Shown: positions 24,592 to 32,255 of the stretch, one piece after another
Position numbering within the stretch: position 1 is the first letter of the stretch
How the letters are laid out: each line of letters opens with the position of its first letter
Origin: JASHVB01 sp035535035
GTDB lineage: Bacteria > Pseudomonadota > Alphaproteobacteria > Acetobacterales > Acetobacteraceae
Reading direction: 5' to 3'
DNA: 37,990 nucleotides
Assembly (NCBI GenBank): GCA_035535035.1
Contig: DATLQW010000057.1
Coordinates: forward strand, 1-37,990
Translations under genes and position numbers: made by a program
Notes under the pieces: model-generated
The model's database searches: none
Seen by the model: the letters and a program-made list of their open reading frames with translations, nothing else
Told to the model about the DNA's origin: nothing

Positions 24592-25221
24592 ATGGCGATC
24601 GTCATCACGGTGGCGCAGCAGAAGGGCGGCACCGGCAAGACCACGCTCGCGGCCAACCTGGCCGCCGGGCTGGCCCCCACCGCGCGCGTCGCGTTACTCG
24701 ACATCGATCCGCAGCGAAGCCTGACGCGCTGGCACGCCATCCGCGCCGCGCGCGACGCCCAGGCGCCGCCGCTCACGTTCTCCGACGTCTCCGGCTGGCG
24801 CCTCTCCGCCGAACTCGACCGACTCAGGAAAACCCATGACGTCGTGCTGATCGATTCGCCGCCGCAGATCGACACCGACGCCAGGCTGGCGATCCGCGGC
24901 GCCGACCTGGTGCTGATCCCGGTGCAGCCGAGCCCGCCCGATGTCTGGGCCGCCGAGGGCACCCTGGCGCTCGCCGCCGCCGAACGCCGCAACGCCCGCG
25001 TTGTGCTGAACCGGGTGCCGCCCGCCTCGCGCCTCGGCGAGACCGTGAAGGCCGACCTCGCCTCGCGCAACCTGCCGCTGCTGCGCTCCGCGATCGGCAA
25101 CCGCACCGGCTTCGCCACCGCCTTCGCCGCCGGCCTCGGCGTCACCGAGGCGGCCCCACGCTCCAGCGCCGCGGCCGAACTGCGCGCCTTGCTCGACGAA
25201 CTCAGGGAGATCACCGGATGA
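24592..25221 (+). CDS. ParA-family ATPase
   Basis: This 209-residue protein opens with a deviant Walker A, VAQQKGGTGKTTLAANLA, followed by LLDIDPQRSLTRW (A') and VVLIDSPPQIDT (Walker B), the hallmarks of the ParA/MinD superfamily. It is short and lacks an N-terminal HTH, like orphan ParA proteins (MipZ- or PpfA-type) that position cargo rather than partition plasmids. No parB gene is adjacent. The start at 24592 is chosen by homology. It overlaps the CopD-like gene by ATGA, so the two are cotranslated. Confidence 0.85.
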   Translation: MAIVITVAQQKGGTGKTTLAANLAAGLAPTARVALLDIDPQRSLTRWHAIRAARDAQAPPLTFSDVSGWRLSAELDRLRKTHDVVLIDSPPQIDTDARLAIRGADLVLIPVQPSPPDVWAAEGTLALAAAERRNARVVLNRVPPASRLGETVKADLASRNLPLLRSAIGNRTGFATAFAAGLGVTEAAPRSSAAAELRALLDELREITG

Positions 25222-25667
25222 GCCTTTGGTCCTGGCTGCTTGCGCTGCACGTTCTCTGTGCCGTGCTCTGGGTCGGCGGCATGTTCTTCGCCTATGTCGT
25301 GCTGCGGCCGAGCCTGGCGGTGCTGGAACCGCCGCAACGCCTGCTGCTGCACACGCAGGTCTTTCGCCGCTTCTTCCTGGTGGTGTGGCACGTGATGCCG
25401 CTGCTGCTGCTGAGCGGCTTCGCCATCCTGTTCGGCGCCTATGGCGGCATGGCCGGCGCGACCTGGAACGTGCAGGCGATGATGTCGCTCGGCGTGCTGA
25501 TGGCGATCGTCTTCCTGGCGCTGGTGTTCGGACCCTATGCCCGGTTTCGCCGCACCACCGATCGCGCGCGCATGGTGGCGAACATCGACGCCGTTCGCAA
25601 GCTGATCGGGCTCAACCTGATCCTCGGTCTGATCACGGTGGTGATCGCGGCATTGGGCCGTTTGTGA
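25218..25667 (+). CDS. CopD-family membrane protein
   Basis: This 149-residue protein has four hydrophobic helices: WLLALHVLCAVLWVGGMFFAYVVL, then a central helix around MPLLLLSGFAILFGAYGG, then MSLGVLMAIVFLALVFG and LIGLNLILGLITVVIAAL. Histidines in LHVLCAVLWVGGMFF and VVWHVMPLL fit the CopD/YozB-type fold, which may bind heme or copper. The start overlaps the parA stop as ATGA. The 3' end overlaps the convergent SGNH-like gene by 35 bases. The role is inferred from the family only. Confidence 0.8.
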   Translation: MSLWSWLLALHVLCAVLWVGGMFFAYVVLRPSLAVLEPPQRLLLHTQVFRRFFLVVWHVMPLLLLSGFAILFGAYGGMAGATWNVQAMMSLGVLMAIVFLALVFGPYARFRRTTDRARMVANIDAVRKLIGLNLILGLITVVIAALGRL

Positions 25668-26823
25668 GGATCCGGGCCCGTCCGATCGCGTCGATGCAGG
25701 GCCAGATCAGGCCGGCGACCGCGCCATAGGTCGCGCGCGAGTCGAGATGATGCTCCGCGCCCTTGGTCTCCGGAACGACATAGCGCGGATCGACCAGACC
25801 GTCGGCGCCGAGGAACGGCGTGAAGCTGTCGATGAACCGCAAACCGTGCCGCCGGCAGGCCGTCCGCAGCCGGTCATTGTAATGGGCGTGGATTTCCGTG
25901 CGTTGTCGCAGGTCGGCGATCTCCAGCCCGCGGATGCCGGCCGACAATTCGGCAAGCGCGTTGGTCGTCTCACGTTCCGCGATATCGGCATTCACATAGC
26001 CCTGCCGCCAAGCCGCATCCGACAGCGCCGGCGGAAACACCGACACGAGGAACACGCGCAGTCTGCTTGCAGGCGCGAACAGGCCGGCGACGAAGGCCAT
26101 GTAGCGATCGAGCATCGTGTCGCAGAACGCCCGATAGTCGTCGAGATCCAGCGTCCGCTTGCCGTCCCTGACGCGGCGGTAGTGATAGACGAACTCGATA
26201 TCGACCTGGCCGAACTGCAACAGGAACGGCAGCTCTTCGGCGCCGGGCAGGTTTTCGATGAGCTGCACGGCCTGGCGCAGCAGCCGGCCATAGCCGGAGC
26301 GCGCTCTGGCATTGCCGAGTCCTCCGGCCGAGCCGCCGGTACACAGCAGATGGATGGGCAGCAGCCATGCATCGTCTCGCGTGCCGGCCAGGGCGAATTG
26401 GTTCGAATGGCTGTCGCCGGCAACGAAATAGGGGCGGGCCGCTGCGCGGGCCAAGGCGCCGATGACCGGCCAGCGCTCGGCGATCGCCATGCCGTAGGGA
26501 TGTTCGACAGCGTCGAACAGATGGCTGCCCAGGGACGTCAGCAGCTTCGCCTTGAAGCCGACATCGTGCAGCCTGAGCCGCGCCAGTGCGACCAGCGCGT
26601 TCCGGTCCAGCGTCAGCGGGGCACGCCGCCGTTCGTCCAGGCCAGCATGCACGAAATGCGCGAGTGCCTGGCTCGCGTCCCAGTTCAGCGCCGCCAGATC
26701 GCCATACGCGTCGCGATAGGCCTCGGCGGAGAACCCCGTCTGCCGCAGCAGGGAAATGAAATCCGCCGGGGGGACCGGTGCGAACTCCGACGCGAAAGCG
26801 GCAGCGTCGATGGTATTGCTCAT
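25633..26823 (-). CDS. GDSH-motif SGNH-like protein with N-terminal YD-type repeat
   Basis: This 396-residue protein has a GDSH motif (residues 136-139) in YFVAGDSHSNQF, a later FGQVDIEF block and a C-terminal GAEHHLDSRATYG. Together these look like the Ser, Asp and His blocks of an SGNH-type fold. Residues 30-66 carry a short repeat (YRDAYGDLAALNWDASQALAHFVHAGLDERR) seen at the ends of some glycosyltransferase and surface-polysaccharide proteins. Such pairs occur in capsule or exopolysaccharide acylation. No signal peptide is seen. The start at 26823 has no strong ribosome binding site. The enzyme activity is not demonstrated by sequence. Confidence 0.65.
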   Translation of the reverse strand: MSNTIDAAAFASEFAPVPPADFISLLRQTGFSAEAYRDAYGDLAALNWDASQALAHFVHAGLDERRRAPLTLDRNALVALARLRLHDVGFKAKLLTSLGSHLFDAVEHPYGMAIAERWPVIGALARAAARPYFVAGDSHSNQFALAGTRDDAWLLPIHLLCTGGSAGGLGNARARSGYGRLLRQAVQLIENLPGAEELPFLLQFGQVDIEFVYHYRRVRDGKRTLDLDDYRAFCDTMLDRYMAFVAGLFAPASRLRVFLVSVFPPALSDAAWRQGYVNADIAERETTNALAELSAGIRGLEIADLRQRTEIHAHYNDRLRTACRRHGLRFIDSFTPFLGADGLVDPRYVVPETKGAEHHLDSRATYGAVAGLIWPCIDAIGRARILTNGPMPRSPP

Positions 26824-27277
26824 TTCGGGTTCCGGCATGCACGGCGGAATGTGCAGTCTCGCAATTGCGCCGGTCCGCGGCAAGGCGGAATGCGCCGCGC
26901 GTTTCCGCCCCGCGGCTGATGGTTGCGCGGCTGGCAGATGCGTTGGCAAACGTCGCCGGCGGAACCGCGACGCGCGTGCCGCCATCGGTCAGGCACGCAC
27001 GTCGCCGCCGGATTGCCGGGGGCGCGGCATCAGCAGCACGCCACCCAGCCTTTCCGGCGCCGCGCTGCCGCGGCGGCGGCCGGCTTGCCGCCGGGCCGGC
27101 GGCGGGCGCGCTCGGCACGCGGAGGATGGCTTGGCGCCGGGCGATGCGCGGATCGGGACCGCCGATTGCGGCAGACGGTTCCATTGGCGGGGAGCCAGGC
27201 ACACGGCGCGCGCCGCCGGACGGCCGTGGGCTTCGCGCTACCCCGCCGCAGGATGAAACCCGGGCTTCCGCCCCGTC
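26824..27277. other. Intergenic region, no gene seen
   Basis: Very GC-rich, with many overlapping open frames on both strands but none with family features, a ribosome binding site or normal composition. Frames are rich in Arg, Ala and Pro, as expected of chance frames. No repeat, RNA gene or terminator was recognised. Confidence 0.45.
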
Positions 27278-27439
27278 TCAGGCCTTGATGTCAACCGTGC
27301 GGGGCGAGGCCGTCTCGGCGGCCTTCGCCAGCTTCGTTTCGGTGGCCTCGTCGGCGTCCCTGTCCGGTTTTGCCGGCATCTGTATCGCCTGCAGGGCTGA
27401 ATTGGGCGGGGTCGCCGAGACGGCGCCGATGATGCTCAT
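27278..27439 (-). CDS. Small hypothetical protein, 53 aa
   Basis: The minus strand encodes MSIIGAVSATPPNSALQAIQ and continues with a charged, Ala/Glu/Lys/Thr-rich stretch to VDIKA, ending at 27278. AAGGAG lies about eight bases upstream of the ATG at 27439, which supports translation. The composition (acidic and lysine-rich, few Arg) differs from the chance frames around it. Small soluble proteins of this kind are common in Acetobacteraceae but have no assigned role. No membrane segment is present. It stands alone, with long non-coding stretches on both sides. Confidence 0.55.
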   Translation of the reverse strand: MSIIGAVSATPPNSALQAIQMPAKPDRDADEATETKLAKAAETASPRTVDIKA

Positions 27440-27849
27440 GCCGCGTGCTCCTTGGAACCGGGTGCGCGACTTTCTGCCGCATGGGTCGCCGTGCCGGTTG
27501 ATCGCCGCGGCGTCACCCGCATAATCGCCGGCATTGGTTACCCGATCGCTAACGCCGCGCCATTATTCCTCCGCCCGGTTCGCCCATATTGGTGGATGGA
27601 CCGCGCCAATCCGGCCGCTGACGCGCCCATAAGCCTTCGGCCGTTCGCGGTGCGGTGCCTGCCGGCGACCGTCGCGCAGCAGCCGTTCCGGCAGCATTCC
27701 GCCCGGATCGGCGGATCCGAGTGGAACCTACGCAGGCGGTGCGTCTTGAGGCTGCCGGCTGCGCAGGTCAGGCTCGGGCGGTTGCCGCCGACGTTCGGCC
27801 GGCTGGACTGGGCCGAGCCGTGCGGTGCCGGCGGCGATGCCGCGGCGGG
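27440..27849. other. Intergenic region, no gene seen
   Basis: Apart from the ribosome binding site of the small gene at its left end, nothing is supported. No frame has a family signature, and no clear promoter, terminator or inverted repeat stands out. Confidence 0.4.
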
Positions 27850-28233
27850 TCACTGTGCGTTCTTCCAGATCAGCAGCGGACGGAGTTCGACGGTCACGTC
27901 ATGGCGGCTCCGGTCCGGCGCCAACCGCGAGGTGTAGCGGACCTGGCCGGGCAGCGGCATGCCTGGCGGCAGATCATGCGGTTCGAAGCCGGACAGGTCG
28001 GCCGTGCAGACGAAGCGCAGCGCCAGCCAGCCGCCGGCGATGGTGCGGATGTTGTCCAGGGTCGTGCCCGGGGGAAGCTGGTAGCGCGTGGTGAGGCTCT
28101 GGCGGACCAGCGCGACGGTGCGCGGATCGCTGCAGTTGGGCGGCAGGCGGGCGCGGAACCAGGCCGCCGAAGCCGCCAGCGCGGCGAGCAATACGGCGAG
28201 GCTGCCGGCGACGATGGCTTTCTGCACGGGCAT
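27850..28233 (-). CDS. Hypothetical single-pass or secreted protein, 127 aa
   Basis: The protein starts MPVQKAIVAGSLAVLLAALAA, one hydrophobic helix acting as signal anchor or signal peptide. About 100 periplasmic residues follow, with two cysteines (CSDPRT and FVCTADLSGFEPHD) and a C-terminal LTVELRPLLIW-like beta segment. GGGAG lies upstream of the ATG at 28233. No known domain is recognised; the two cysteines could form a disulfide. It runs toward the unknown region on its left and away from the tRNA gene on its right. Confidence 0.65.
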   Translation of the reverse strand: MPVQKAIVAGSLAVLLAALAASAAWFRARLPPNCSDPRTVALVRQSLTTRYQLPPGTTLDNIRTIAGGWLALRFVCTADLSGFEPHDLPPGMPLPGQVRYTSRLAPDRSRHDVTVELRPLLIWKNAQ

Positions 28234-28309
28234 CTCGGGTCGCTCCCCGGTGGCGGGGCATGGGCTTGATATGCCCGGAAGGCGGGGGCTATATGCCGGC
28301 TTCCTGTGC

Positions 28310-28385
28310 GGGGCCATAGCTCAGTTGGGAGAGCGCCTGAATGGCATTCAGGAGGTCGTCGGTTCGATCCCGATTGGCTCCACCA
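28310..28385 (+). tRNA. tRNA-Ala (GGC anticodon)
   Basis: The cloverleaf is complete. The acceptor stem GGGGCCA pairs with TGGCTCC (one G-U), the D arm has AGCTCAGTTGGGAGAGC, and the anticodon stem CCTGA/TCAGG carries a 7-base loop with anticodon GGC. The T arm has GGTTCGATCCC. CCA is encoded at 28383-28385. An aldehyde dehydrogenase gene stub begins 33 bases further, on the opposite strand. tRNA 3' ends are common integration sites. Confidence 0.96.
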
Positions 28386-28418
28386 GGTCAGCCCCGGCTG
28401 TGACGAATTGCATCCGGA

Positions 28419-28493
28419 GCGCCGCTTGCCGTCGATCAGCATGCACTTCGGCTTGCCGTCCAGGAACGGGTGGATCTCGGTTATCGCGTTCAT
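28419..28493 (-). pseudogene. 5' stub of an aldehyde dehydrogenase gene
   Basis: The minus strand from an ATG at 28493 reads MNAITEIHPFLDGKPKCMLI and then DGKR. This is the usual N-terminus of NAD-dependent aldehyde dehydrogenases (EIHPFL.GKPKKMLIDGKW). GGAGA lies upstream. Homology ends after about 24 residues, near 28420, and the tRNA-Ala gene follows about 34 bases away. The remaining 450 or so residues are absent. It is a truncated remnant whose loss probably involved recombination next to the tRNA. Confidence 0.65.
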
Positions 28494-28578
28494 CAGTGCG
28501 GTCTCCTCACCAAGGTTGATTCCGCGGGGTCTGGTGTGGTGAGCAAGGCCGCGCCGAGCGGGCCGGCATGCTCGCTGT

Positions 28579-28890
28579 TCAATCAAAGGCAATTTCGAAG
28601 ACGTCCCGCGTGCCGAGCTTCAGGATCAGGCCACTGGCACACTCCCCCTGTTCGAGCTGCCACCTCCCGAGCCCCTGCACGACGCGCAAGGACCCATCGG
28701 AGAAGCGTGCATCAAGCGCGGTTTGCAGCATGCGCGGCAGGGTCATCAGCAGGCCGGCCAACGCGTCGAACGACAGCGCGATGCGATGCGTGCTCGCATC
28801 GGTGGCCGCGACGTCGAGGCGAATCCGCGTTCCACCGGGCAGCACCGCCCAGGCGGCCGGGTTAACGGTGGATGTGCGGCGGACCGTCAA
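28579..28890 (-). CDS. Hypothetical protein, about 103 aa
   Basis: The frame runs from a TTG at 28890 (no ATG or GTG in frame extends it) to 28579. It encodes a compact protein with two hydrophobic helices, around FDALAGLLMTLPRMLQTAL, ending LGTRDVFEIAFD. No signal peptide or known motif. The regular alternation of hydrophobic and polar residues supports a real protein. It lies downstream of the DUF29 gene in the same orientation, but 200 bases and a hairpin away, so cotranscription is uncertain. Confidence 0.55.
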   Translation of the reverse strand: MTVRRTSTVNPAAWAVLPGGTRIRLDVAATDASTHRIALSFDALAGLLMTLPRMLQTALDARFSDGSLRVVQGLGRWQLEQGECASGLILKLGTRDVFEIAFD

Positions 28891-28926
28891 GGCTGCGAGC
28901 CCGCGGCGCGGCGTCCGCGATCGAGA

Positions 28927-28959
28927 CCAACCCGACGATCGAGGAGGCGATCGGGTTGG
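28927..28959 (-). repeat. Inverted repeat downstream of the DUF29 gene
   Basis: CCAACCCGA (28927-28935) and TCGGGTTGG (28951-28959) are perfect complements around a 15-base loop that contains its own CGATCG-type symmetry. No T-run follows on either strand. It may be a weak terminator for the upstream minus-strand gene or an intergenic palindrome. Confidence 0.4.
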
Positions 28960-29091
28960 GTCGCACCGGCGAACGCATGACGAATGTCCCGGTGGCCTGT
29001 CCCGTGCGCAGCGACATTTTATGCAGCGGGGTCGGAGTTCGCTTTGGGTTCATAGGCCGCCGGCCAACTGGCCGGCCGCGATTCGCCCGCG

Positions 29092-29517
29092 TCAGTCCTC
29101 GGCCAGCAACTCGTCCAGCGTGATCGGACAGACCTCCGGCACGGGCAGCGGCGGCTGGTCGTCCACCATCTCCGGCAGGGCCTTGACCGCGTCGTGGTAG
29201 AAGCCGGCGGGATCGAGCCGCCGGCGTATGGATGGCACGAACCGGCGGCACGCCTGCGCCCGCAACAGCCGGGCCTCGGATCGCCAGTGCGGCACACCGC
29301 GCGACAGCGGCCATGCCTCGGCCTTGAGCCCATGGAGCAACGCCTGCAGCGGGAGCGACTCAACAGCGTGCCGCCGCTCACTTCCCACGCTCTCGATCTT
29401 CTCAGCGATGTTGGGCCAGTCCAGTTCGGACTCGTTGACCAGCGTGCCGGCCGCGCGCCGCCGCCCGGCCTGCTCCCCGGACCACAGCAGGATCTCGGTG
29501 TCGTAGAGGTCGCTCAT
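29092..29517 (-). CDS. DUF29 family protein
   Basis: A 141-residue protein. Family hallmarks: DLYDTEILLWSGEQAGRRRAA near the start, then LDWPNIAEKIESVGSERRHAVESLPLQALLHGLKAEAWP, and the C-terminal LPVPEVCPITLDELLAED. DUF29 proteins are common in cyanobacteria and alphaproteobacteria and often occur beside toxin-antitoxin genes; their function is unknown. The start ATG at 29517 overlaps the stop of the HicB-like gene upstream as ATGA, so the pair was translated together. Confidence 0.85.
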   Translation of the reverse strand: MSDLYDTEILLWSGEQAGRRRAAGTLVNESELDWPNIAEKIESVGSERRHAVESLPLQALLHGLKAEAWPLSRGVPHWRSEARLLRAQACRRFVPSIRRRLDPAGFYHDAVKALPEMVDDQPPLPVPEVCPITLDELLAED

Positions 29518-29857
29518 GCTTCCACCTCCTTCGCAGCATCAAGGTTCGTGGGTCCCTTGCTGTCGTGACCGCGTGATACGGGCAGCTTCATCTCCGCCGG
29601 CACCGGTGCCTCGTACGGCACCAGCACGACCAGCGGGGCGTGGTACTCGCCGAGGTCATAGGCCTGGATCAAGCGGTCCTCAATCGCCGGGCGCAGCACC
29701 ACGCCGGCCTCGCTGGCGGAGGCCGGCGCTTCCGGGCCTGCGTTGCGATCTGCTCCGGCCGGTCCGCGGTCGAGGTCACTCCCGGCAGGCCCGGAAAGCT
29801 GATCCACCAGGTCCCCCCAGCATCGGCGGGCTCGGCGACAGCGGTGAAATTCCTCAT
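29514..29857 (-). pseudogene. HicB-like antitoxin-type gene, frameshifted
   Basis: The 5' part (from ATG 29857, with GAGGAG seven bases upstream) reads RNFTAVAEPADAGGTWWISF, then PGLPGVTSTADRPEQIATQA. This is the HicB-type partial RNase H fold with a PG-containing beta strand. The continuation, ASASEAGVVLRPAIEDRL and then QAYDLGEYHAPLVVLVPYEAPV, is in another frame. One G appears missing around 29735-29745, since adding it joins the two parts. No HicA toxin gene (small mRNA interferase) is seen next to it; a DUF29 gene is coupled to its end instead. Confidence 0.6.
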
Positions 29858-29895
29858 GGCCATGCTCCTCACCGTTGCGGTGGATACTCCCGGCC

Positions 29896-29943
29896 CGCTG
29901 GAAGGATTCTTCGCTGGAAGGTTTCCCCGCTGGATGGTTTCAT
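29896..29943. repeat. Three 16-bp tandem repeats
   Basis: Units 29896-29911, 29912-29927 and 29928-29943 all start CGCTGGAAGG or CGCTGGATGG, with the last six bases varying. They lie between the HicB-like gene and the ModE-type gene, outside any supported coding region. No function is evident. Confidence 0.5.
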
Positions 29944-29971
29944 CGAGCGGTCCCTGTCCCTGGTGCGGCGG

Positions 29972-30355
29972 CTACTTGCTGGCGCAGGCCCGGTTGATCG
30001 CGAGCAGGTGCTTGCGGGCCGCCAGCGCCGTGTCCATTTCGATGGCCCGATAGCGCTCGATGACCGCCTTTCCGGCCGGCGTCAGCACGGCACCCCCGCC
30101 GCCGCTGCCGCCGGCCGCGGTCTCGACAACCTGAATGCCCAGGCTGCGATTGAGTTCCTCGACCAGCTCCCAGGTCCGCCGATACGACATCCGCAAGGCC
30201 CGCCCCGCCGCGGAAATCGAGCCTGACCGGCCGATCTCCTCCAGCACCGCGACCTTGCCTGGCCCGATCCTGGCACCGGACGCAAGGTCGAGCCGGATGC
30301 TCAGCCGGTCGCCGACATTGGCCGCTTCCGTCGGTTTGGATTTCCGCTTCCCCAT
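29972..30355 (-). CDS. modE: ModE-type transcriptional regulator lacking the Mop domains
   Basis: This 127-residue protein has a LysR/ModE-type winged helix: RLSIRLDLASGARIGPGKVAVLEEIGRSGSISAAGRALRMSYRRTWELVEELN, then a dimer helix to the end. Full ModE has about 260 residues with two molybdate-binding Mop domains at the C-terminus; these are missing, as in single-domain ModE homologues of many alphaproteobacteria. ATG 30355 is taken as start; a GTG at 30373 is also possible. It diverges from the molybdate import genes, and a ModE-like box lies between. Metal sensing would have to be indirect. Family call is strong. Confidence 0.85.
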   Translation of the reverse strand: MGKRKSKPTEAANVGDRLSIRLDLASGARIGPGKVAVLEEIGRSGSISAAGRALRMSYRRTWELVEELNRSLGIQVVETAAGGSGGGGAVLTPAGKAVIERYRAIEMDTALAARKHLLAINRACASK

Positions 30356-30469
30356 GACGCGATAAACAACCACGCCAGGCCCCTGCGAATCAATCTCCCG
30401 CTTTCGTCCACGCGCGGCGGCGGCGGCCGACCCTGCGACAACGCCGCGCCGCGTGCCCCACGCTTGGCA

Positions 30470-30494
30470 TCGCTATATCTGGCAGGCTATATCG
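30470..30494. promoter_or_regulatory. ModE-like operator
   Basis: CGCTATAT (30471-30478) and TATATCG (30488-30494) form an inverted repeat with CG at each end and TATA arms. This matches the style of the known ModE operator (CG.TATAT...ATATA.CG). It lies 20 bases before the TTG start of the binding-protein gene and next to the divergent modE. A ModE dimer there would block transcription of the import genes when molybdate is plentiful. Confidence 0.7.
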
Positions 30495-30514
30495 TTGCGA
30501 TCAAGGAGGACGCA

Positions 30515-31492
30515 TTGCCCAGTCGCCGCCTTTTGCTTCTGTTGCTGCTTTGGTCCGGGATCGCCTCGGCGGCCGAGGTCGTCGATGCGACGGGCCGGAG
30601 TGTGCAGGTCCCGGACCACGTGGCGCGCGTGCTGCCTGCCGGTCCGCCGGCCGCGGTGCTGCTGGCAGCCATTGCGCCCGATTTGATGCTGGGCTGGCCC
30701 TCGCCCGTCTCCAACGACGCGCGTGCGTTGCTGCGCCCTGCCGCCGCGCGGCTTCCGCAAATCCCGCGGCTGACCGGGCGCGACGACGTGATCGGGAAGA
30801 TCATGGCGCTGAAGCCGGATCTCATTCTGGATTACGGCACCGTGTCGCCGCACTATGCCGCTATCGCGCGAACGACGCAGGAGAAGACCGGAGTTCCGAC
30901 AATCCTGCTGGATGGGTCGCTGGCCGATATCCCGCGCGTCGTCCGGCTGCTCGGGCACATCCTGCACCGCGCCGGCCGCGCCGACACGATTGCGGCATTC
31001 GCCGAAGCCGTGCTGGCCCTGCCGGCGACGCAGGAAGCACATCCGCGCGTCCTGTATGCGCGCGGCACCAGCGGGCTCACGGTTGCGGCGCCCGGAACCG
31101 GCGTCACGGAGGTGTTCGCCCGCCTCGGCTGGCAGGTGGTCGCGCCGGACGGCCAAGGAACATTCCGTCCGTCCAGCATCGACGCGATCCGCACGCTCGA
31201 CCCCGATATCCTGATCTTCTCCGATCCGGCGATGCACGAAACCGTCTTGCACGACGACGCATGGCAAACCGTGCGCGCGGTGCGCGACGGACACGTTTTG
31301 GTCGCGCCGAGCCTGCCGTTCGGCTGGATCGAAGATCCGCCTTCGATCAACCGGCTGCTCGGTCTCGCCTGGCTCGAGGGCCGCGATCCGCTGGCACTCG
31401 CGTCCCTGTTCAATGCGGTGGTGTACGGTCGCGCGCTGCCACCGACGCAGCTCGCTGCCGTGCTCGGCGGTATCCGTTCACTGCAACCCTGA
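30515..31492 (+). CDS. TroA/BtuF-type periplasmic substrate-binding protein (MolA-like)
   Basis: A TTG at 30515 with AAGGAGG five bases upstream starts the protein. A signal peptide follows: arginine pair, LLLLLLLWSG, cleavage after ASA. The mature protein has the class III (BtuF/FepB) fold pattern, with VVDATGRSVQVPDHVARVLPAG near the start and MALKPDLILDYG, then a long linker helix. There is no matching permease or ATPase of the iron/cobalamin type next to it. Its place under the ModE-like box, directly before modA (12-base gap), suggests a molybdate/tungstate role, as for MolA of Haemophilus influenzae, a class III molybdate-binding protein. That inference needs binding data. Confidence 0.75.
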   Translation: MPSRRLLLLLLLWSGIASAAEVVDATGRSVQVPDHVARVLPAGPPAAVLLAAIAPDLMLGWPSPVSNDARALLRPAAARLPQIPRLTGRDDVIGKIMALKPDLILDYGTVSPHYAAIARTTQEKTGVPTILLDGSLADIPRVVRLLGHILHRAGRADTIAAFAEAVLALPATQEAHPRVLYARGTSGLTVAAPGTGVTEVFARLGWQVVAPDGQGTFRPSSIDAIRTLDPDILIFSDPAMHETVLHDDAWQTVRAVRDGHVLVAPSLPFGWIEDPPSINRLLGLAWLEGRDPLALASLFNAVVYGRALPPTQLAAVLGGIRSLQP

Positions 31493-31504
31493 GGGATTCG
31501 CTCC

Positions 31505-32254
31505 ATGCGCTTTCTGCTGTTTCTCTGTGTGTTGCTCGTGCCGTTGGCGGCGCGCGCGCAGGCGCTGACGGTGTTCGCCGCCGCCAGCCTGACCGATGCG
31601 ATGAAGGACATCTCCTCGCAATGGGTAAAGGCGGGCCATCCGCCGCTGCGCATGTCATTCGGTGCCAGCTCGACCTTGGCGCGGCAGATCGAGGAAGGCG
31701 CCCCGGCGAACCTGTTCGCTTCGGCCGATGAAAAATGGATGGACTATCTGGCGCGGAAGAAACTGATCGTTGCGAATACGCGGCAGGACCTGCTGGGCAA
31801 CGACCTTGTCCTGGTGGTGCCCGCCAGCAAGCCGCTGCACGTCACCATCGGTCCCGGCTTCAATCTGCTGGCCCTGCTCGGCAGGAACGGCCGGCTGGCG
31901 GTCGGCGATCCGGCGAACGTCCCTGTCGGCATCTACGCGGAACAGGCGCTGAAGAAGCTCGGCCTGTGGGACGGCATCGCGCCGCATTTGGCGCGGACCG
32001 AGGACGTGCGGTCCGCCCTGCTGCTGGTGGAGCGTGGCGAGGCGCCTGCTGGCATCGTTTACGCGACCGATGCCGCCGTGTCGAAAGCCGTGATGGTGGC
32101 GGGAACGTTCCCGGCCAGCAGCCACGATCCGGTGTCTTATCCGTTCGCCGTGACCGCCGCGCACGATACGCCGGACGCACGCGCCCTGATGAAATTCCTG
32201 GCCGGCCCGCGGGCCCGCGCGGTGTTCGCGCAGCGCGGCTTCAAGGTCGAATAG
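31505..32254 (+). CDS. modA: Molybdate ABC transporter substrate-binding protein ModA
   Basis: A 249-residue protein with an N-terminal signal peptide (MRFLLFLCVLLVPLAARA, cleaved before QA). ModA motifs: LTVFAAASLTDAMKDI, then SFGASSTLARQIEEGAPANLFASADEKWMD, GDPANVPVGIYAEQAL and GIVYATDA. The serine-containing loops at S28 and in the SFGASSTL segment, and the late VYATDA tyrosine, are the usual oxyanion contacts. It captures molybdate (and tungstate) in the periplasm and delivers it to ModB. Follows the MolA-like gene closely and precedes modB by one base. Confidence 0.95.
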   Translation: MRFLLFLCVLLVPLAARAQALTVFAAASLTDAMKDISSQWVKAGHPPLRMSFGASSTLARQIEEGAPANLFASADEKWMDYLARKKLIVANTRQDLLGNDLVLVVPASKPLHVTIGPGFNLLALLGRNGRLAVGDPANVPVGIYAEQALKKLGLWDGIAPHLARTEDVRSALLLVERGEAPAGIVYATDAAVSKAVMVAGTFPASSHDPVSYPFAVTAAHDTPDARALMKFLAGPRARAVFAQRGFKVE

Positions 32255-32255
32255 C

